In this document: in pieces, positions 24,682-33,134 of the stretch | How positions within the stretch are numbered: position 1 is the stretch's first letter | Layout of the letters: the number at the start of each line of letters is the position of its first letter | Source: Betaproteobacteria bacterium | GTDB taxonomy: Bacteria > Pseudomonadota > Gammaproteobacteria > Burkholderiales > Casimicrobiaceae | Reading direction: 5' to 3' | DNA length: 64,000 nt | NCBI GenBank assembly: GCA_016861105.1 | Contig: BOKS01000016.1 | Location: 38,584 to 102,583, forward strand | Translations under genes and position numbers: made by a program | The notes under the pieces: generated by a model | Databases searched by the model: none | Told to the model about the DNA's origin: nothing | What the model saw: only the letters and a program-made list of their open reading frames with translations

Positions 24682-26790
24682 TCAGGCACGCGCGTCGCGT
24701 CCGCGCCAGCGCACCACGAGCACGGTGAGGTCGTCCGAAGCCTCGGCGCCGCGCACGAACGACGCGACGCCGTCGCGGATCGCCTCGACGATGGCCGAGG
24801 CGTCGCGCGAGCCGGCGGGAAGTGCGCGCAGCAGCGTCTCGAGCCGCGCACTGCCGTACAGCGCGCCGTCGCGGTCGTGCGCCTCGGAAACGCCGTCGGT
24901 CACCAGGCACAGGGCCTCGCCCGGCTGCATCCGCAGCGTCGCGCCGCGGTAGGCGTGACCGTCGACGACGCACAGCGGTGGGCCGTCCCCGTCGGTCACG
25001 CGCACGGGCGCGCTGCCGTCGGCAGGCAGCCGCAGCGGATTGTCGTGGCCCGCGTTGCAATAGGCGAGCACGCCCGTGTCGAGGTCGAGCACGCCGGCGA
25101 AGGCGCTGACGAACAGCAGCTCGCGATTGTCGCGCGAGATCTCCGCGTTCGCGGTGCTCATCAGTTCGCCGGCGTCGGGCAGGCCCGCGCGCAGCGCCGC
25201 ACTCTTGCAGAGCGCCTTGCTGACCGCCATGAAGATGCTCGCCGGCAGCCCCTTGCCGGCGACGTCGCCGATGAGGAAGAAGAGGTGCCGTCCGTCGAGG
25301 CGGAAGAAGTCGTAGAGGTCGCCGCCGACCTCGCGCGCCGTCTGCATCGCCGCGGCGACGTCGACGCGCGGCTCGTCGGCCAGGAGAGCGGCGTGCGGCA
25401 GGCTGGCCATCTGGATGCGGCGCGCCGCGTCGAGCTCGCCCGCGACGCGGGCCGCGTGCTCGCGCTGGCGCTGCACGACGCGCTCGAGCGCGCGGCGATG
25501 GCGCGTCGCTTCGCCCAGCGTCATCACGAGCATCGCGCCGAAGGCGAGCGCCGCGCCGGCGGCGGGCGTGGCTGCATCGAGCAGCAGCCGCTGCGCGGCG
25601 AACGCGCCCCAGGCGACGGCGAGAACGCCGGCGACGCTGCCGAGCGCGACCGCCGCGGCGGCGCGCGGCGTCCACAGCGGCGTCGTCCACACGACCAGCG
25701 CCCCGAGCAGCGCGACGGCAGCCGCCTCGACGAGAGCCGCCCACGGCGGCCGGCGCAGCAGCGTTCCGTCGAAGAGGCTCTCCAGGAGCTGCGCGTGGAT
25801 CTCGGCGCCCGGCATGCGCTCGCCGAGCGCGGTGACGTGGTAGTCGCCCAGACCGAGCCCGGTCGCCGCGACCAGCACCAGCTTCTGCCTCAGCGCGGCG
25901 GCATCGGCCCGGCCCTGCAGCACGTCGACCGCGGAGACGAAGCGCGCGGCGTGGCGTGGGGAGAAGTGCACGCGCACGTGTGCGTCCGGCTCGGTGGCGA
26001 CGAGGGCCTCGCCGATGGCGAGGCCGTGCACGGCAGCCCCGCGCGCCACCAGCCGCAGCGCACGCGCGCGTGCCGCCACGCGGACCATCTCGACGGCCAG
26101 GGCGGGCACGAGCGTGCCGCCGACTTCGGCGACCAGCGGGAGCCGCCGCACGACGCCGTCCCGCGCGTCGACCGACACGAGGCCCCACCCGGCGGCGGCG
26201 GCGTTGATCGGCTCGACGCTGGCGAGCGCGCCGGGGTAGCGCAGCAGCGGCAGCGACGCCGCGTCGTCGCTCCCCTGCACGACGAACGACGGCGCGCGCA
26301 GCGTCACGCCGGTGGGTTCGGGCATGCCGGCGACGGCCAGCACCGACGGCGCCGCGGCGAGCGCGCGCGCGAGCAGCGTGTCGTTCGCCGGCAACGCCGC
26401 CAGCGCTGCGGCGGCCGCCGGCGTCGCATCGCGCAGCAGGCGCTCGGGCGACAGCGGGTCGGGCTCCGGCATCAGGATGTCGAGCGCGAGCGCGGCGGGC
26501 TGCTGCGCCGCGATGCGCTCGACCAGGTCGGCGAGCACCGAGCGCGGCCACGGCCAGCGGCCGATCGCGGCGAGGCTGCGCGCGTCGATCTCGACGATGG
26601 TCGCCGGCATCGTGTGGACGGCGCGCGGCCTCGCGCGCTGCAGCGCGTCGAACCACGCTTCGCGCAGAGGCGCGGTCCACGCCGGCGCCAGCGCGACCAG
26701 GCCGGTGAGTCCCGCGACGAGGAGCGCGCCCGCGAGCCGGATGCGCCCGATGCGCGCGGCGGGCGCGTCGTGCGGCGCGGCGGCCGTCAA
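24682..26790 (-). CDS. CHASE2 sensor - SpoIIE-type PP2C phosphatase
   Basis: A 702-aa signalling protein. An N-terminal membrane segment is followed by an extracytoplasmic CHASE2 domain (ATIVEIDARSLAAIGRWPWP...ALALDILMPEPD), then three membrane segments, a coiled linker with AARRIQMASLP, and a PP2C/SpoIIE phosphatase with metal ligands in GGDLYDFFRLD and IGDVAGKGLPAS and the late VTDGVSEAHD and DDLTVLVVR. It likely dephosphorylates the STAS protein encoded two genes upstream when an envelope signal is sensed. Its start overlaps the MBL gene stop (ATGA). No kinase partner (RsbW-type) is present nearby. Confidence 0.92.
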   Translation of the reverse strand: MTAAAPHDAPAARIGRIRLAGALLVAGLTGLVALAPAWTAPLREAWFDALQRARPRAVHTMPATIVEIDARSLAAIGRWPWPRSVLADLVERIAAQQPAALALDILMPEPDPLSPERLLRDATPAAAAALAALPANDTLLARALAAAPSVLAVAGMPEPTGVTLRAPSFVVQGSDDAASLPLLRYPGALASVEPINAAAAGWGLVSVDARDGVVRRLPLVAEVGGTLVPALAVEMVRVAARARALRLVARGAAVHGLAIGEALVATEPDAHVRVHFSPRHAARFVSAVDVLQGRADAAALRQKLVLVAATGLGLGDYHVTALGERMPGAEIHAQLLESLFDGTLLRRPPWAALVEAAAVALLGALVVWTTPLWTPRAAAAVALGSVAGVLAVAWGAFAAQRLLLDAATPAAGAALAFGAMLVMTLGEATRHRRALERVVQRQREHAARVAGELDAARRIQMASLPHAALLADEPRVDVAAAMQTAREVGGDLYDFFRLDGRHLFFLIGDVAGKGLPASIFMAVSKALCKSAALRAGLPDAGELMSTANAEISRDNRELLFVSAFAGVLDLDTGVLAYCNAGHDNPLRLPADGSAPVRVTDGDGPPLCVVDGHAYRGATLRMQPGEALCLVTDGVSEAHDRDGALYGSARLETLLRALPAGSRDASAIVEAIRDGVASFVRGAEASDDLTVLVVRWRGRDARA

Positions 26791-27746
26791 AGCGCGATGT
26801 CCAGCCCGTCGTAGGCGGCGGTCACGCGCAGCGGCGCGCCGGCGCGGGTGATCGCCTCGAGCCGCCGCGTGTCGTCGAGGAGCCTCGCGATCTGCGCGTC
26901 CCCGGAGGCCGGCTCGTGGTGGAAGAGCACGAGGTGGGCGGCGCCCGCGCGCTGGCAGAGCTCGACGCCGACGACGTTGCTGGAGTGGCCCCAGTCGGCC
27001 TTGACCGAGATCGCGTCCGCGAGCGAGTACATCGCGTCGAACACCACGAGGTCGGCGCCGCGGAAGAAGTCGACGAAGGCCTGCATCGCGCCGGCGTCCC
27101 CCAGCGTGTGCTCGGAGTCGGTGGTGTAGACGACCGTGCGGCCGTCCTTCTCGAAGCGGTAGCCGTAGGAGTCGCCGGCGTGGCGCTGCAGCAGCGTCGT
27201 CACGGTCATGCCGGCGACCTCGTGCCGCACGCCGGGCGCGAGGCGGACGAACGCGAAGTCCGCCTTGAAGATGTCGAAGGGCACGGGAAACGACGGCGGC
27301 TCCATCTGCCGGCGCAACGCCGCCTCGAGCTCGGCGTGCCCGCCGTAGACGACGATGCGATTGCCGGGCACGTACGCGGGCACGAAGAACGGCAGGCCCA
27401 TGATGTGGTCCCAGTGCAGGTGGGACACGAACACGTGGTAGGTCTGGGGCGCCGACGGGCCGTGCCGCGCGAACGCCGCCTGCCCGAACGGACGCACGCC
27501 GCTACCGAGGTCGCACACCACGTAGCCCGGCTCGCCGGTCTCGATCTCGACGCAGGACGTGTGGCCGCCGAAGGTGCCGGCGACCGCGAAGTCGAGTCCG
27601 TCGACGTAGGCCGCGAGCGCGGCGTCCGACGCGAGATCGCGGCCCCGCGCGCCGCGCAGCGCGGCGACGAGACGCTCGCGCAGCTGCGGGGCGGTCAGCG
27701 ACACGGGCAGCGATCCCCGCGTGCCCCAGAAGCGCACGCCCTTCAT
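26787..27746 (-). CDS. Metallo-beta-lactamase-fold phosphodiesterase-like protein
   Basis: A 319-aa protein beginning MKGVRFWGTRGSLPVS, a start shared with a group of MBL proteins related to cyclic-nucleotide phosphodiesterases and tRNase Z. The metal site is SHLHWDHIMGLPFF (H-x-H-x-D-H), with further ligands in YTTDSEHT, DWGHSS and LFHHEP. It overlaps both flanking genes by four bases, between the STAS protein and the CHASE2-SpoIIE phosphatase, so it is part of the same signalling operon. It may degrade a second messenger. Confidence 0.88.
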   Translation of the reverse strand: MKGVRFWGTRGSLPVSLTAPQLRERLVAALRGARGRDLASDAALAAYVDGLDFAVAGTFGGHTSCVEIETGEPGYVVCDLGSGVRPFGQAAFARHGPSAPQTYHVFVSHLHWDHIMGLPFFVPAYVPGNRIVVYGGHAELEAALRRQMEPPSFPVPFDIFKADFAFVRLAPGVRHEVAGMTVTTLLQRHAGDSYGYRFEKDGRTVVYTTDSEHTLGDAGAMQAFVDFFRGADLVVFDAMYSLADAISVKADWGHSSNVVGVELCQRAGAAHLVLFHHEPASGDAQIARLLDDTRRLEAITRAGAPLRVTAAYDGLDIAL

Positions 27747-28135
27747 GCGCCGCCGTCCTTCGCGCCCGCGGCGCGGGCCGCCGCGGCGGCGGGCGAGATC
27801 GCCGCGAGCGCCGCGGGAACGTCCGCGAAGATCTCGACCACGCCGTTGAAGCGGCTGATCGCGAAGATCTCCGCGACGATCGGCTGCAGTCCGGTGACCG
27901 CGATGCGGGCGTTGCGCGCACGCATCGTCTTGCCGGCGATCATCAGCACGCGCAGGCCCACGCTGCTGATGTAGTCGACGCCTGCGAAATCGAGGACGAC
28001 CCCGGCGGTGGCGCGGCCTCCGGGCTCGAGGAGCGGCAGCAGCGCGCGCTCGAAGTCGCCGGCGTTGGTGTGGTCGAGCCGTCCGGCCGGGGTCACCACG
28101 ACGACGTCGGCATAGGCGTGGTGCGCGATGTCCAC
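27743..28135 (-). CDS. STAS-domain anti-sigma factor antagonist
   Basis: A 130-aa SpoIIAA/RsbV-like protein. The GTG at 28135 is chosen because GGAGGG lies four bases upstream; no ATG fits. The phosphorylatable serine is in GVDYISSVGLRVLMIAG. The last 25 residues are Ala-rich. First gene of an operon with the MBL protein and the SpoIIE phosphatase, all by 4-base overlaps, forming a partner-switch module that lacks a visible anti-sigma kinase in this window. Confidence 0.87.
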   Translation of the reverse strand: MDIAHHAYADVVVVTPAGRLDHTNAGDFERALLPLLEPGGRATAGVVLDFAGVDYISSVGLRVLMIAGKTMRARNARIAVTGLQPIVAEIFAISRFNGVVEIFADVPAALAAISPAAAAARAAGAKDGGA

Positions 28136-28179
28136 GGCGCCCTCCGTTGCGATGGCGTCGATTCTATCGCTGCGGCTCG

Positions 28180-28200
28180 CCGGCCGCGACCCGCGGCCGG
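28180..28200. terminator. Strong hairpin between patatin and STAS genes
   Basis: CCGGCCGC (28180-28187) and GCGGCCGG (28193-28200) form a perfect 8-bp stem with a 5-nt loop, 64 bases after the patatin stop on the minus strand and before the STAS gene. It separates the two transcription units. No U-run. Confidence 0.5.
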
Positions 28201-28263
28201 GGCGCTGACCGGCCGTCCCCGGCCGGCGTCGTCGCGGCGCGTGTGCGGCGCGGAGGCCCGCGC

Positions 28264-29481
28264 TCAGGCGGGCAACGGCGTGATGGCGCCCGCGTCGGCG
28301 GCCGGGCGCGGCGTCGCCGCGCGCGTGGCGCGCAGCCCGAGGAACCGCTCGAGCTCGGCGCGGCGCGCCATCGCGTCGGCGTAGCCGAGCCGCAGGAGCG
28401 CGCGGCAGAACGGCCGCTCGAACAGCACGTAGCTCGCGAGGCTGCTGCCGCTGCGCCGCATCGCGCCGATGCCGCGCAGGAAGAAGCGCACGGGCCGAGG
28501 CAACGCGTGCAGGTGGCGGGCGGCGATGCGCTCGAGCGGCTCGGAGGGGGCGATCACGAACGCGTCGACGTGCCGCAGTCCCAGCGGCGCGCTCGGCACC
28601 GACGCGGCGCGCATGTGCGCCACGGTGCGGTTGATGCGTTCCAGCCGCTCGAGGTCGGCCTCGAGCGCGTCGAGGAAGATGCTGTCGAGCGCGTGGCCGG
28701 CGATCTGCGCGAGCGACGGGAACCCGTCGGCGGGCGTGCGCGAGTGCGCGCCCTGCCGCGCCGCGACCGTCACGACGAGGACGCGGTCGGCGCCGAGGTG
28801 CAACGCGGGACTGACCGGCGCGATCTGGCGCATCGAGCCGTCGCCGAAGTACTCGCGATGGATGCGCACCGGCGGAAAGACGAACGGGATGGCGGACGAC
28901 GCCATCAGGTGCGCGATCGACAGGTCGGCGCGGGCCCCGATGCGGCGCGCGCGGCGCCAGCCGTCGGCGCCGCCCGCGGCCTGGAAGAACGAGATCGACT
29001 CGCCGGACGTGTAGCCGGACGCGGTGACGGCGACCGCGTCGAGCGCGCCCGCGTCGATCGCACGCGCGATGCCGTCGAAGTCGACGTGGCGCGCGAGCAG
29101 CGCGGCCAGCGGCGCGTTGTCGAGCAGCGACGCCGGGTTGCGACGGCCCAGGCCGCCCAGCATCAGCGCGGCGAGCCAGCGGGCGCCGCAGGCGGCGATG
29201 CCGGGGGCGTCGGCGCGATAGACGTCGCCGGCACGCAGGTTGCGCCACACGCCGACCAGCCGGCGCACGGCGTGGCGGAAATCGGCCGCCCCGGCGGCGA
29301 GGCACGCGGCGTTGATGGCCCCGGCCGAGGTTCCGCACAGGACGGCGAACGGACTCGGGCTGCGCGCCGGCAGCAGCGCCGCGATCGCCCGGAGCACGCC
29401 GACCTGGTACGCGGCGCGGGCGCCGCCGCCGGTCAGGACGAGTCCGGTACGCTGCTGCGGAGGGGATCGCGAAGGCGCCAT
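28264..29481 (-). CDS. Patatin-like phospholipase
   Basis: A 405-aa lipid acyl hydrolase. The oxyanion loop is LVLTGGGARAAYQVGVLRA, the nucleophile elbow GTSAG (LCGTSAGAINAA), and the catalytic aspartate lies in YFGDGSMRQ. No signal peptide or transmembrane segment is evident. The start at 29481 is the first ATG before the conserved domain. The C-terminal 150 residues (LERINRTVAHMR...ERFLGLRA) match the long proteobacterial patatins with a DUF3336-free architecture. Membrane-lipid turnover is the likely role. Confidence 0.9.
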   Translation of the reverse strand: MAPSRSPPQQRTGLVLTGGGARAAYQVGVLRAIAALLPARSPSPFAVLCGTSAGAINAACLAAGAADFRHAVRRLVGVWRNLRAGDVYRADAPGIAACGARWLAALMLGGLGRRNPASLLDNAPLAALLARHVDFDGIARAIDAGALDAVAVTASGYTSGESISFFQAAGGADGWRRARRIGARADLSIAHLMASSAIPFVFPPVRIHREYFGDGSMRQIAPVSPALHLGADRVLVVTVAARQGAHSRTPADGFPSLAQIAGHALDSIFLDALEADLERLERINRTVAHMRAASVPSAPLGLRHVDAFVIAPSEPLERIAARHLHALPRPVRFFLRGIGAMRRSGSSLASYVLFERPFCRALLRLGYADAMARRAELERFLGLRATRAATPRPAADAGAITPLPA

Positions 29482-29606
29482 GGCACCGCCTGCGGAGTGG
29501 CCGCGTGCGACCTTCCTCGACCGCGCGGTGCTCCGCCTTGAGCGCGCGCCGCCGGACGGGCGCCGCGGGGGCACGGCCGGCGCCGCGCGCGGAGGCGCTC
29601 CGGCAT

Positions 29607-29642
29607 TGTCGGTTGACATTTCACCATGTGCCGTTCTATAAG
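29607..29642 (+). promoter_or_regulatory. Promoter with TGTC-GGTT-GACA operator (copy 1)
   Basis: TTGACA (29613-29618) and TATAAG (29637-29642) form a near-consensus promoter with 18-bp spacing, 24 bp before the epimerase start. The palindrome TGTC-GGTT-GACA (29607-29618) overlaps the -35 box. The same 13-base stretch TGTCGGTTGACAT, with the same 18-bp spacing to TATAAC, recurs at 41743, upstream of the TPP enzyme gene. Such A/T-rich promoters are rare in this window, so the match is striking. Confidence 0.75.
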
Positions 29643-29666
29643 CGGTCGAGGCACGCGAGGGAGTCC

Positions 29667-30611
29667 ATGGCAAGCATCGTCGTCACCGGCGCCAACGGGT
29701 TCATCGGCGTCGAGATCGTCCGCGCGCTCGCCGCGCGCGGCGACCGCGTCGCCGCCTTCGACGTCGCGGTCGGGCCCGCGCTGCGCGCGCTCGCCGAAGG
29801 CGGCGGTCGCGTGACGATCGTGCCGGGCGAGATCAGCGAGTGGCACCACGTCGCCAACCTGATCCGCGACCACCGACCCGACGCCGTCGTCCACTGCGCG
29901 GCCATCGTCGGCGTCGTCGCGTCGGCGCAGGCGCCCTTCGCCACGATGCGGGTCAACGTCGGCGGCGCGCTCAACGTGTTCGAGGCGATGCGGCTGTTCG
30001 GCGTGACGCGCGTCCTCAACCTGTCGACCGAGGAGATCTACGGGGACTTCCGCGCCGCGCGCATCGACGAGTCGCACCCCTGCTTCCCGTCGATGCCCTA
30101 CGGGATCTCCAAGTTCGCCGTCGAGCAGATCGGCCGCGACTACGCGCGCGACCACGGCCTCGACGTCGTGAACCTGCGGACCTGCTGGGTGTACGGCCCG
30201 GGGCTGCCGCGCCCGCGCGTGCCGAAGATCCTCGTCGACGCGGCCGTCGAGGGACGCGCGCTGCACATTCCCTCCGGCGGCGACTTCCGCGTCGACCACG
30301 TCTACGTCGACGACCTCGTGTCGGGCGTCCTCGCGGCGCTGGACAAGCCCGAGCATCGCTTCGACGCCTACCACATCGCCTCGGGCGAGGCGCCCTCGCT
30401 CGCCGAGATCGTGGACGTCGTCGACGACCTCGTGCCCGGCGCGCGCATCACCGTGGGGCCGGGGCACTACGCGTTCGGCGACCGCGTGCGCGTCGCGCGC
30501 AAGGGCGCTCTGGACATCGCGCGCGCCGCCGCCGAACTCGGCTACCGGCCGCGCTTCGACATCCGCCGCGGGCTCGCGGCCTACATCGACGCGCGCCGCG
30601 CCGCACGCTGA
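29667..30611 (+). CDS. NAD-dependent epimerase/dehydratase (paralogue A)
   Basis: A 314-aa extended short-chain dehydrogenase. The Rossmann loop is VVTGANGFIGVEIV, the active-site Tyr-Lys is in MPYGISKFAVEQIG, and TEEIYGD provides the upstream Ser/Thr. GGDFRVDHVYVDDLVSGVLAAL marks the substrate half. It probably oxidises or epimerises a sugar or sugar acid. First gene of a three-gene run (epimerase, cupin, SDR) behind the shared promoter at 29607. It is the plus-strand member of four paralogues in the region; the others are at 38409, 39821 and 40725. Confidence 0.9.
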   Translation: MASIVVTGANGFIGVEIVRALAARGDRVAAFDVAVGPALRALAEGGGRVTIVPGEISEWHHVANLIRDHRPDAVVHCAAIVGVVASAQAPFATMRVNVGGALNVFEAMRLFGVTRVLNLSTEEIYGDFRAARIDESHPCFPSMPYGISKFAVEQIGRDYARDHGLDVVNLRTCWVYGPGLPRPRVPKILVDAAVEGRALHIPSGGDFRVDHVYVDDLVSGVLAALDKPEHRFDAYHIASGEAPSLAEIVDVVDDLVPGARITVGPGHYAFGDRVRVARKGALDIARAAAELGYRPRFDIRRGLAAYIDARRAAR

Positions 30612-30652
30612 CGGGGCGCGGCCGCGGCGCGAGGATCCGGAAGGAACACGGC

Positions 30653-31027
30653 ATGACCGACGACGCGAAGCGATCCGCGCTGGTGCGCAACATCGCGGAG
30701 GTCCCCTGGCAGGAGTTCCCCGGCCACTTCGGCGGCGCGCTCAGCAAGCCGCTCGTGCGGCCCGAGACCGCGGGATCGCGGCTGATGGACTACCGCATCT
30801 CCACCTACCAGCCGATGGCCTACGTCGCCCTGCACACGCACGTGGTGCAGGAGCAGGTGTACCACGTGCTGGAGGGCGAGGGGCTGATGGAGATGGACGG
30901 GCGCCGCCAGGTCGTGCGGCGCCACGACGTGATCTACATCCCCCCGGGGGTGGAGCACGGCATCTCGAACACCGGCCTCACGGACCTCACGTTCGTCGTC
31001 GTGACCACGCCGATCGACGACGCCTAG
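30653..31027 (+). CDS. Single-domain cupin
   Basis: A 124-aa cupin starting at 30653 after GGAAGGAA. The two metal-binding motifs are HTHVVQEQVYHVLEGEG and PPGVEHG. It may be an isomerase, lactone-handling enzyme or dioxygenase-like protein acting on the same sugar acid as its neighbours. It is followed 3 bases later by the SDR gene. The exact reaction cannot be read from the sequence. Confidence 0.85.
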   Translation: MTDDAKRSALVRNIAEVPWQEFPGHFGGALSKPLVRPETAGSRLMDYRISTYQPMAYVALHTHVVQEQVYHVLEGEGLMEMDGRRQVVRRHDVIYIPPGVEHGISNTGLTDLTFVVVTTPIDDA

Positions 31028-31030
31028 CGC

Positions 31031-31822
31031 ATGGCGGCGGGCTTCCTCCCGGTGGACCTGGCCGGCGCGCGCGTCGTGGTCACTGCCGGCGCAGCAGGAC
31101 TCGGACGCACGATGGCGGGGGCTTTCCTCGCGTGCGGGGCGCGGGTCCTGGTGTGCGACGTGGACGGCGCCGCCCTGTCCGACGTCGCGCGCGCGCATCC
31201 CGGACTGGCGACGGCGACCGCGGACGTCGCCGATCCGCAGGCGGTCGCCGCCTTGTTCGCGGCCGCCCGGCGCGAACTGGGCGGGCTCGACGTGCTGGTG
31301 AACAACGCCGGCATCGCCGGTCCCACCGCGCGCGTCGAGGATGTAGCGCCGGCGGAACTCGCGCGCACGTTGGCGGTGAACGTGGAGGGTCAGTTCCACT
31401 GTGCGCGGCACGCGGTGCCGCTGCTGCGCGCGGCCGGCGGCGGGGTCATCCTCAACCTGGGCTCGGTGGCGGGGCGGCTCGGCTTCGCCATGCGCAGCCC
31501 CTACGCGGCGTCGAAGTGGGCCGTCGTCGGCTTCACCAGGAGCCTCGCCGTCGAGCTGGGCGAGGAGAACATCCGCGTGAACGCGATCCTGCCGGGCCAC
31601 GTCGATTCCGAGCGCTTCCGGCGCGTCGTGGCCACCAAGGCGCAGGCCACCGGGCAGACCTTCGACGCGGTGCGCGCGCAGTTCCTCGCGCCGGTGTCGC
31701 TGAAGCGCAACGTCGCTGCGGAGGACGTCGCCAACATGGCGCTGTTCCTCGCCTCGCCGTTCGGCGCGAGCATCACCGGGCAGGCCGTCAGCGTCTGCGG
31801 CGACGTGCAGATGATGGGTTAG
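31031..31822 (+). CDS. Short-chain dehydrogenase/reductase
   Basis: A 263-aa classical SDR. The nucleotide loop reads VVVTAGAAGLGRTMA (TAGAAGLG rather than TGxxxGIG), the structural motif NNAGIAG and the catalytic Ser-Tyr-Lys (GSVAGRLG, SPYAASKWA) are intact, and INLPGH-like ILPGHVDSERF follows. It follows the cupin by three bases in the operon started at 29667. Probably an NAD(P)-linked alcohol or polyol dehydrogenase. Confidence 0.9.
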   Translation: MAAGFLPVDLAGARVVVTAGAAGLGRTMAGAFLACGARVLVCDVDGAALSDVARAHPGLATATADVADPQAVAALFAAARRELGGLDVLVNNAGIAGPTARVEDVAPAELARTLAVNVEGQFHCARHAVPLLRAAGGGVILNLGSVAGRLGFAMRSPYAASKWAVVGFTRSLAVELGEENIRVNAILPGHVDSERFRRVVATKAQATGQTFDAVRAQFLAPVSLKRNVAAEDVANMALFLASPFGASITGQAVSVCGDVQMMG

Positions 31823-31873
31823 CGAGAACCCTCGGGAGGTTCGATCCGGCGTAGCGTGTCCCACGGGTCGTCG

Positions 31874-31948
31874 CTCCCGCGAACGGCGGGAGCCCGGCGT
31901 CGTCGTGGCGCGTGACACGAAGACACTGGGTCCCCGCCTGCGCGGGGA
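31874..31948. repeat. REP-like hairpin pair between convergent genes
   Basis: Two clear hairpins lie in the 222-bp gap between convergent genes: CTCCCGC-gaacg-GCGGGAG (31874-31892) and TCCCCGC-ctgc-GCGGGGA (31931-31948), each flanked by GTCGTCG/ACGACG. A third, imperfect one follows at about 31960-31980. The TCCCCGCctgCGCGGGGACGAC form is a common proteobacterial REP layout. Related pieces occur at 5446 and 38404. No gene is visible in the gap. Confidence 0.65.
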
Positions 31949-32044
31949 CGACGAAGTTCGCGCCTGCGCGCGGACGACGCCGCAGCGATGCGCGCGACGC
32001 CCGCGAGGCTCAAGCTGCGCCCTGCAGGCTCGCGGCAGGCTGTC

Positions 32045-33100
32045 TCACGGGAGGAGGCGCGCCGCGCGGTAGGCGGCGAGCTGGCCGACGAACATCGCCT
32101 CGCTGTCCACGGACTCCCGAAAGCCGGTGGCCCGCAGCCGTGCGGTGCTGGTCGCGATGTCGTGGTCCAGGCCGAACACGAAGTCGCCGAACGCCCACGC
32201 GGCGACGTCCGCGAGGCGCGAGGGCTGCAGGCCGTGCCGGCGGACCGCCTGCTGCCAGACCGCGTCCTTGTCGGCCATGAACGCCTCGAGCCGCACCGGG
32301 CGGACCTCGCCGACCGCCATGCCGAAGTGCCGCGCGAGCGCCGGCCACACGTCCCTCCAGCGGAAGACGTCGCCGTTGGTGACGTTGAACGCCGCGTTCG
32401 CGGCGCGCGGGTCGGTCGCGAGGAACGTCATCGCGCTCGCGAGCAGCGTGGCATCGGTGACCTCCATCAGCGCGTGCCAGCGCGCGGCGCTGCCGGGGAA
32501 GTCGAGCGGGTGCCCGAGTTCGCGGAGGACGGCGGCGTAGGCGCCGAGCACGCTCGTCAGGTTGCGTGCGCGCCCCGGCGCGTAGTCGCACAGGAAGTTC
32601 GGCCGCGACGCCGACCACGTCCACGGCTGTCCGCGCTGCCGCTCGCGCAGCAGGTCCTCCTGCGCGTGGTAGAAGTTCGGTGCCGCGGGACGTGGATCGT
32701 CCTCGCGCGCGGGGGTCGCGATGGGGCCGAGGTGCAGGCCGTACCACTTGCCGCCCTCGACGAGGTGGACGTGGCGCAGGTCCGGCGCGATGCCGGGTAC
32801 GGCGTCGAGCACGCACGCGAACATCGCCAGGTTCTCGGAAATGCTCTCGACGCCGGTCTCGCCATGCTTGGCTCGCGCGGCGTGGAACACGTGGGTGATG
32901 CCGCGCCACGCCCGCAGCGCCCGCGTGCACGACGCCGGATCGAACAGGTCGGCCTGCAGGTACGCGAGCCTCGCGCCGGGCGGTGCCGCCGGCGGGTGTC
33001 GGCACAGGCCGACGACGCTCCAGCCGTCGGCGAGCAGGCGCTCCACGAGCCGCGCCGCCGTCGCGCCCGTGGCGCCCGCGACGAGCGCCGTCCCGCTCAC
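32045..33100 (-). CDS. PRISE-like (progesterone 5-beta-reductase/iridoid synthase type) SDR
   Basis: A 351-aa extended SDR with nucleotide loop LVAGATGATAARLVERLL. The family-typical stretches VEGGKWYGLHLGP, the ENLAMFACVLDAV segment and WSASRPNFLCDYAPG match the PRISE enzymes, which reduce activated C=C bonds of enones with NADPH. Bacterial members are of unknown natural substrate. It is the last gene of the minus-strand run that begins at 37483 or further upstream, just after the ABC ATPase, so it probably acts on the imported compound. Confidence 0.83.
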   Translation of the reverse strand: MSGTALVAGATGATAARLVERLLADGWSVVGLCRHPPAAPPGARLAYLQADLFDPASCTRALRAWRGITHVFHAARAKHGETGVESISENLAMFACVLDAVPGIAPDLRHVHLVEGGKWYGLHLGPIATPAREDDPRPAAPNFYHAQEDLLRERQRGQPWTWSASRPNFLCDYAPGRARNLTSVLGAYAAVLRELGHPLDFPGSAARWHALMEVTDATLLASAMTFLATDPRAANAAFNVTNGDVFRWRDVWPALARHFGMAVGEVRPVRLEAFMADKDAVWQQAVRRHGLQPSRLADVAAWAFGDFVFGLDHDIATSTARLRATGFRESVDSEAMFVGQLAAYRAARLLP

Positions 33101-33134
33101 GCCCGCACGCGCACGGGTCCGGCGGCGCCAGGCG

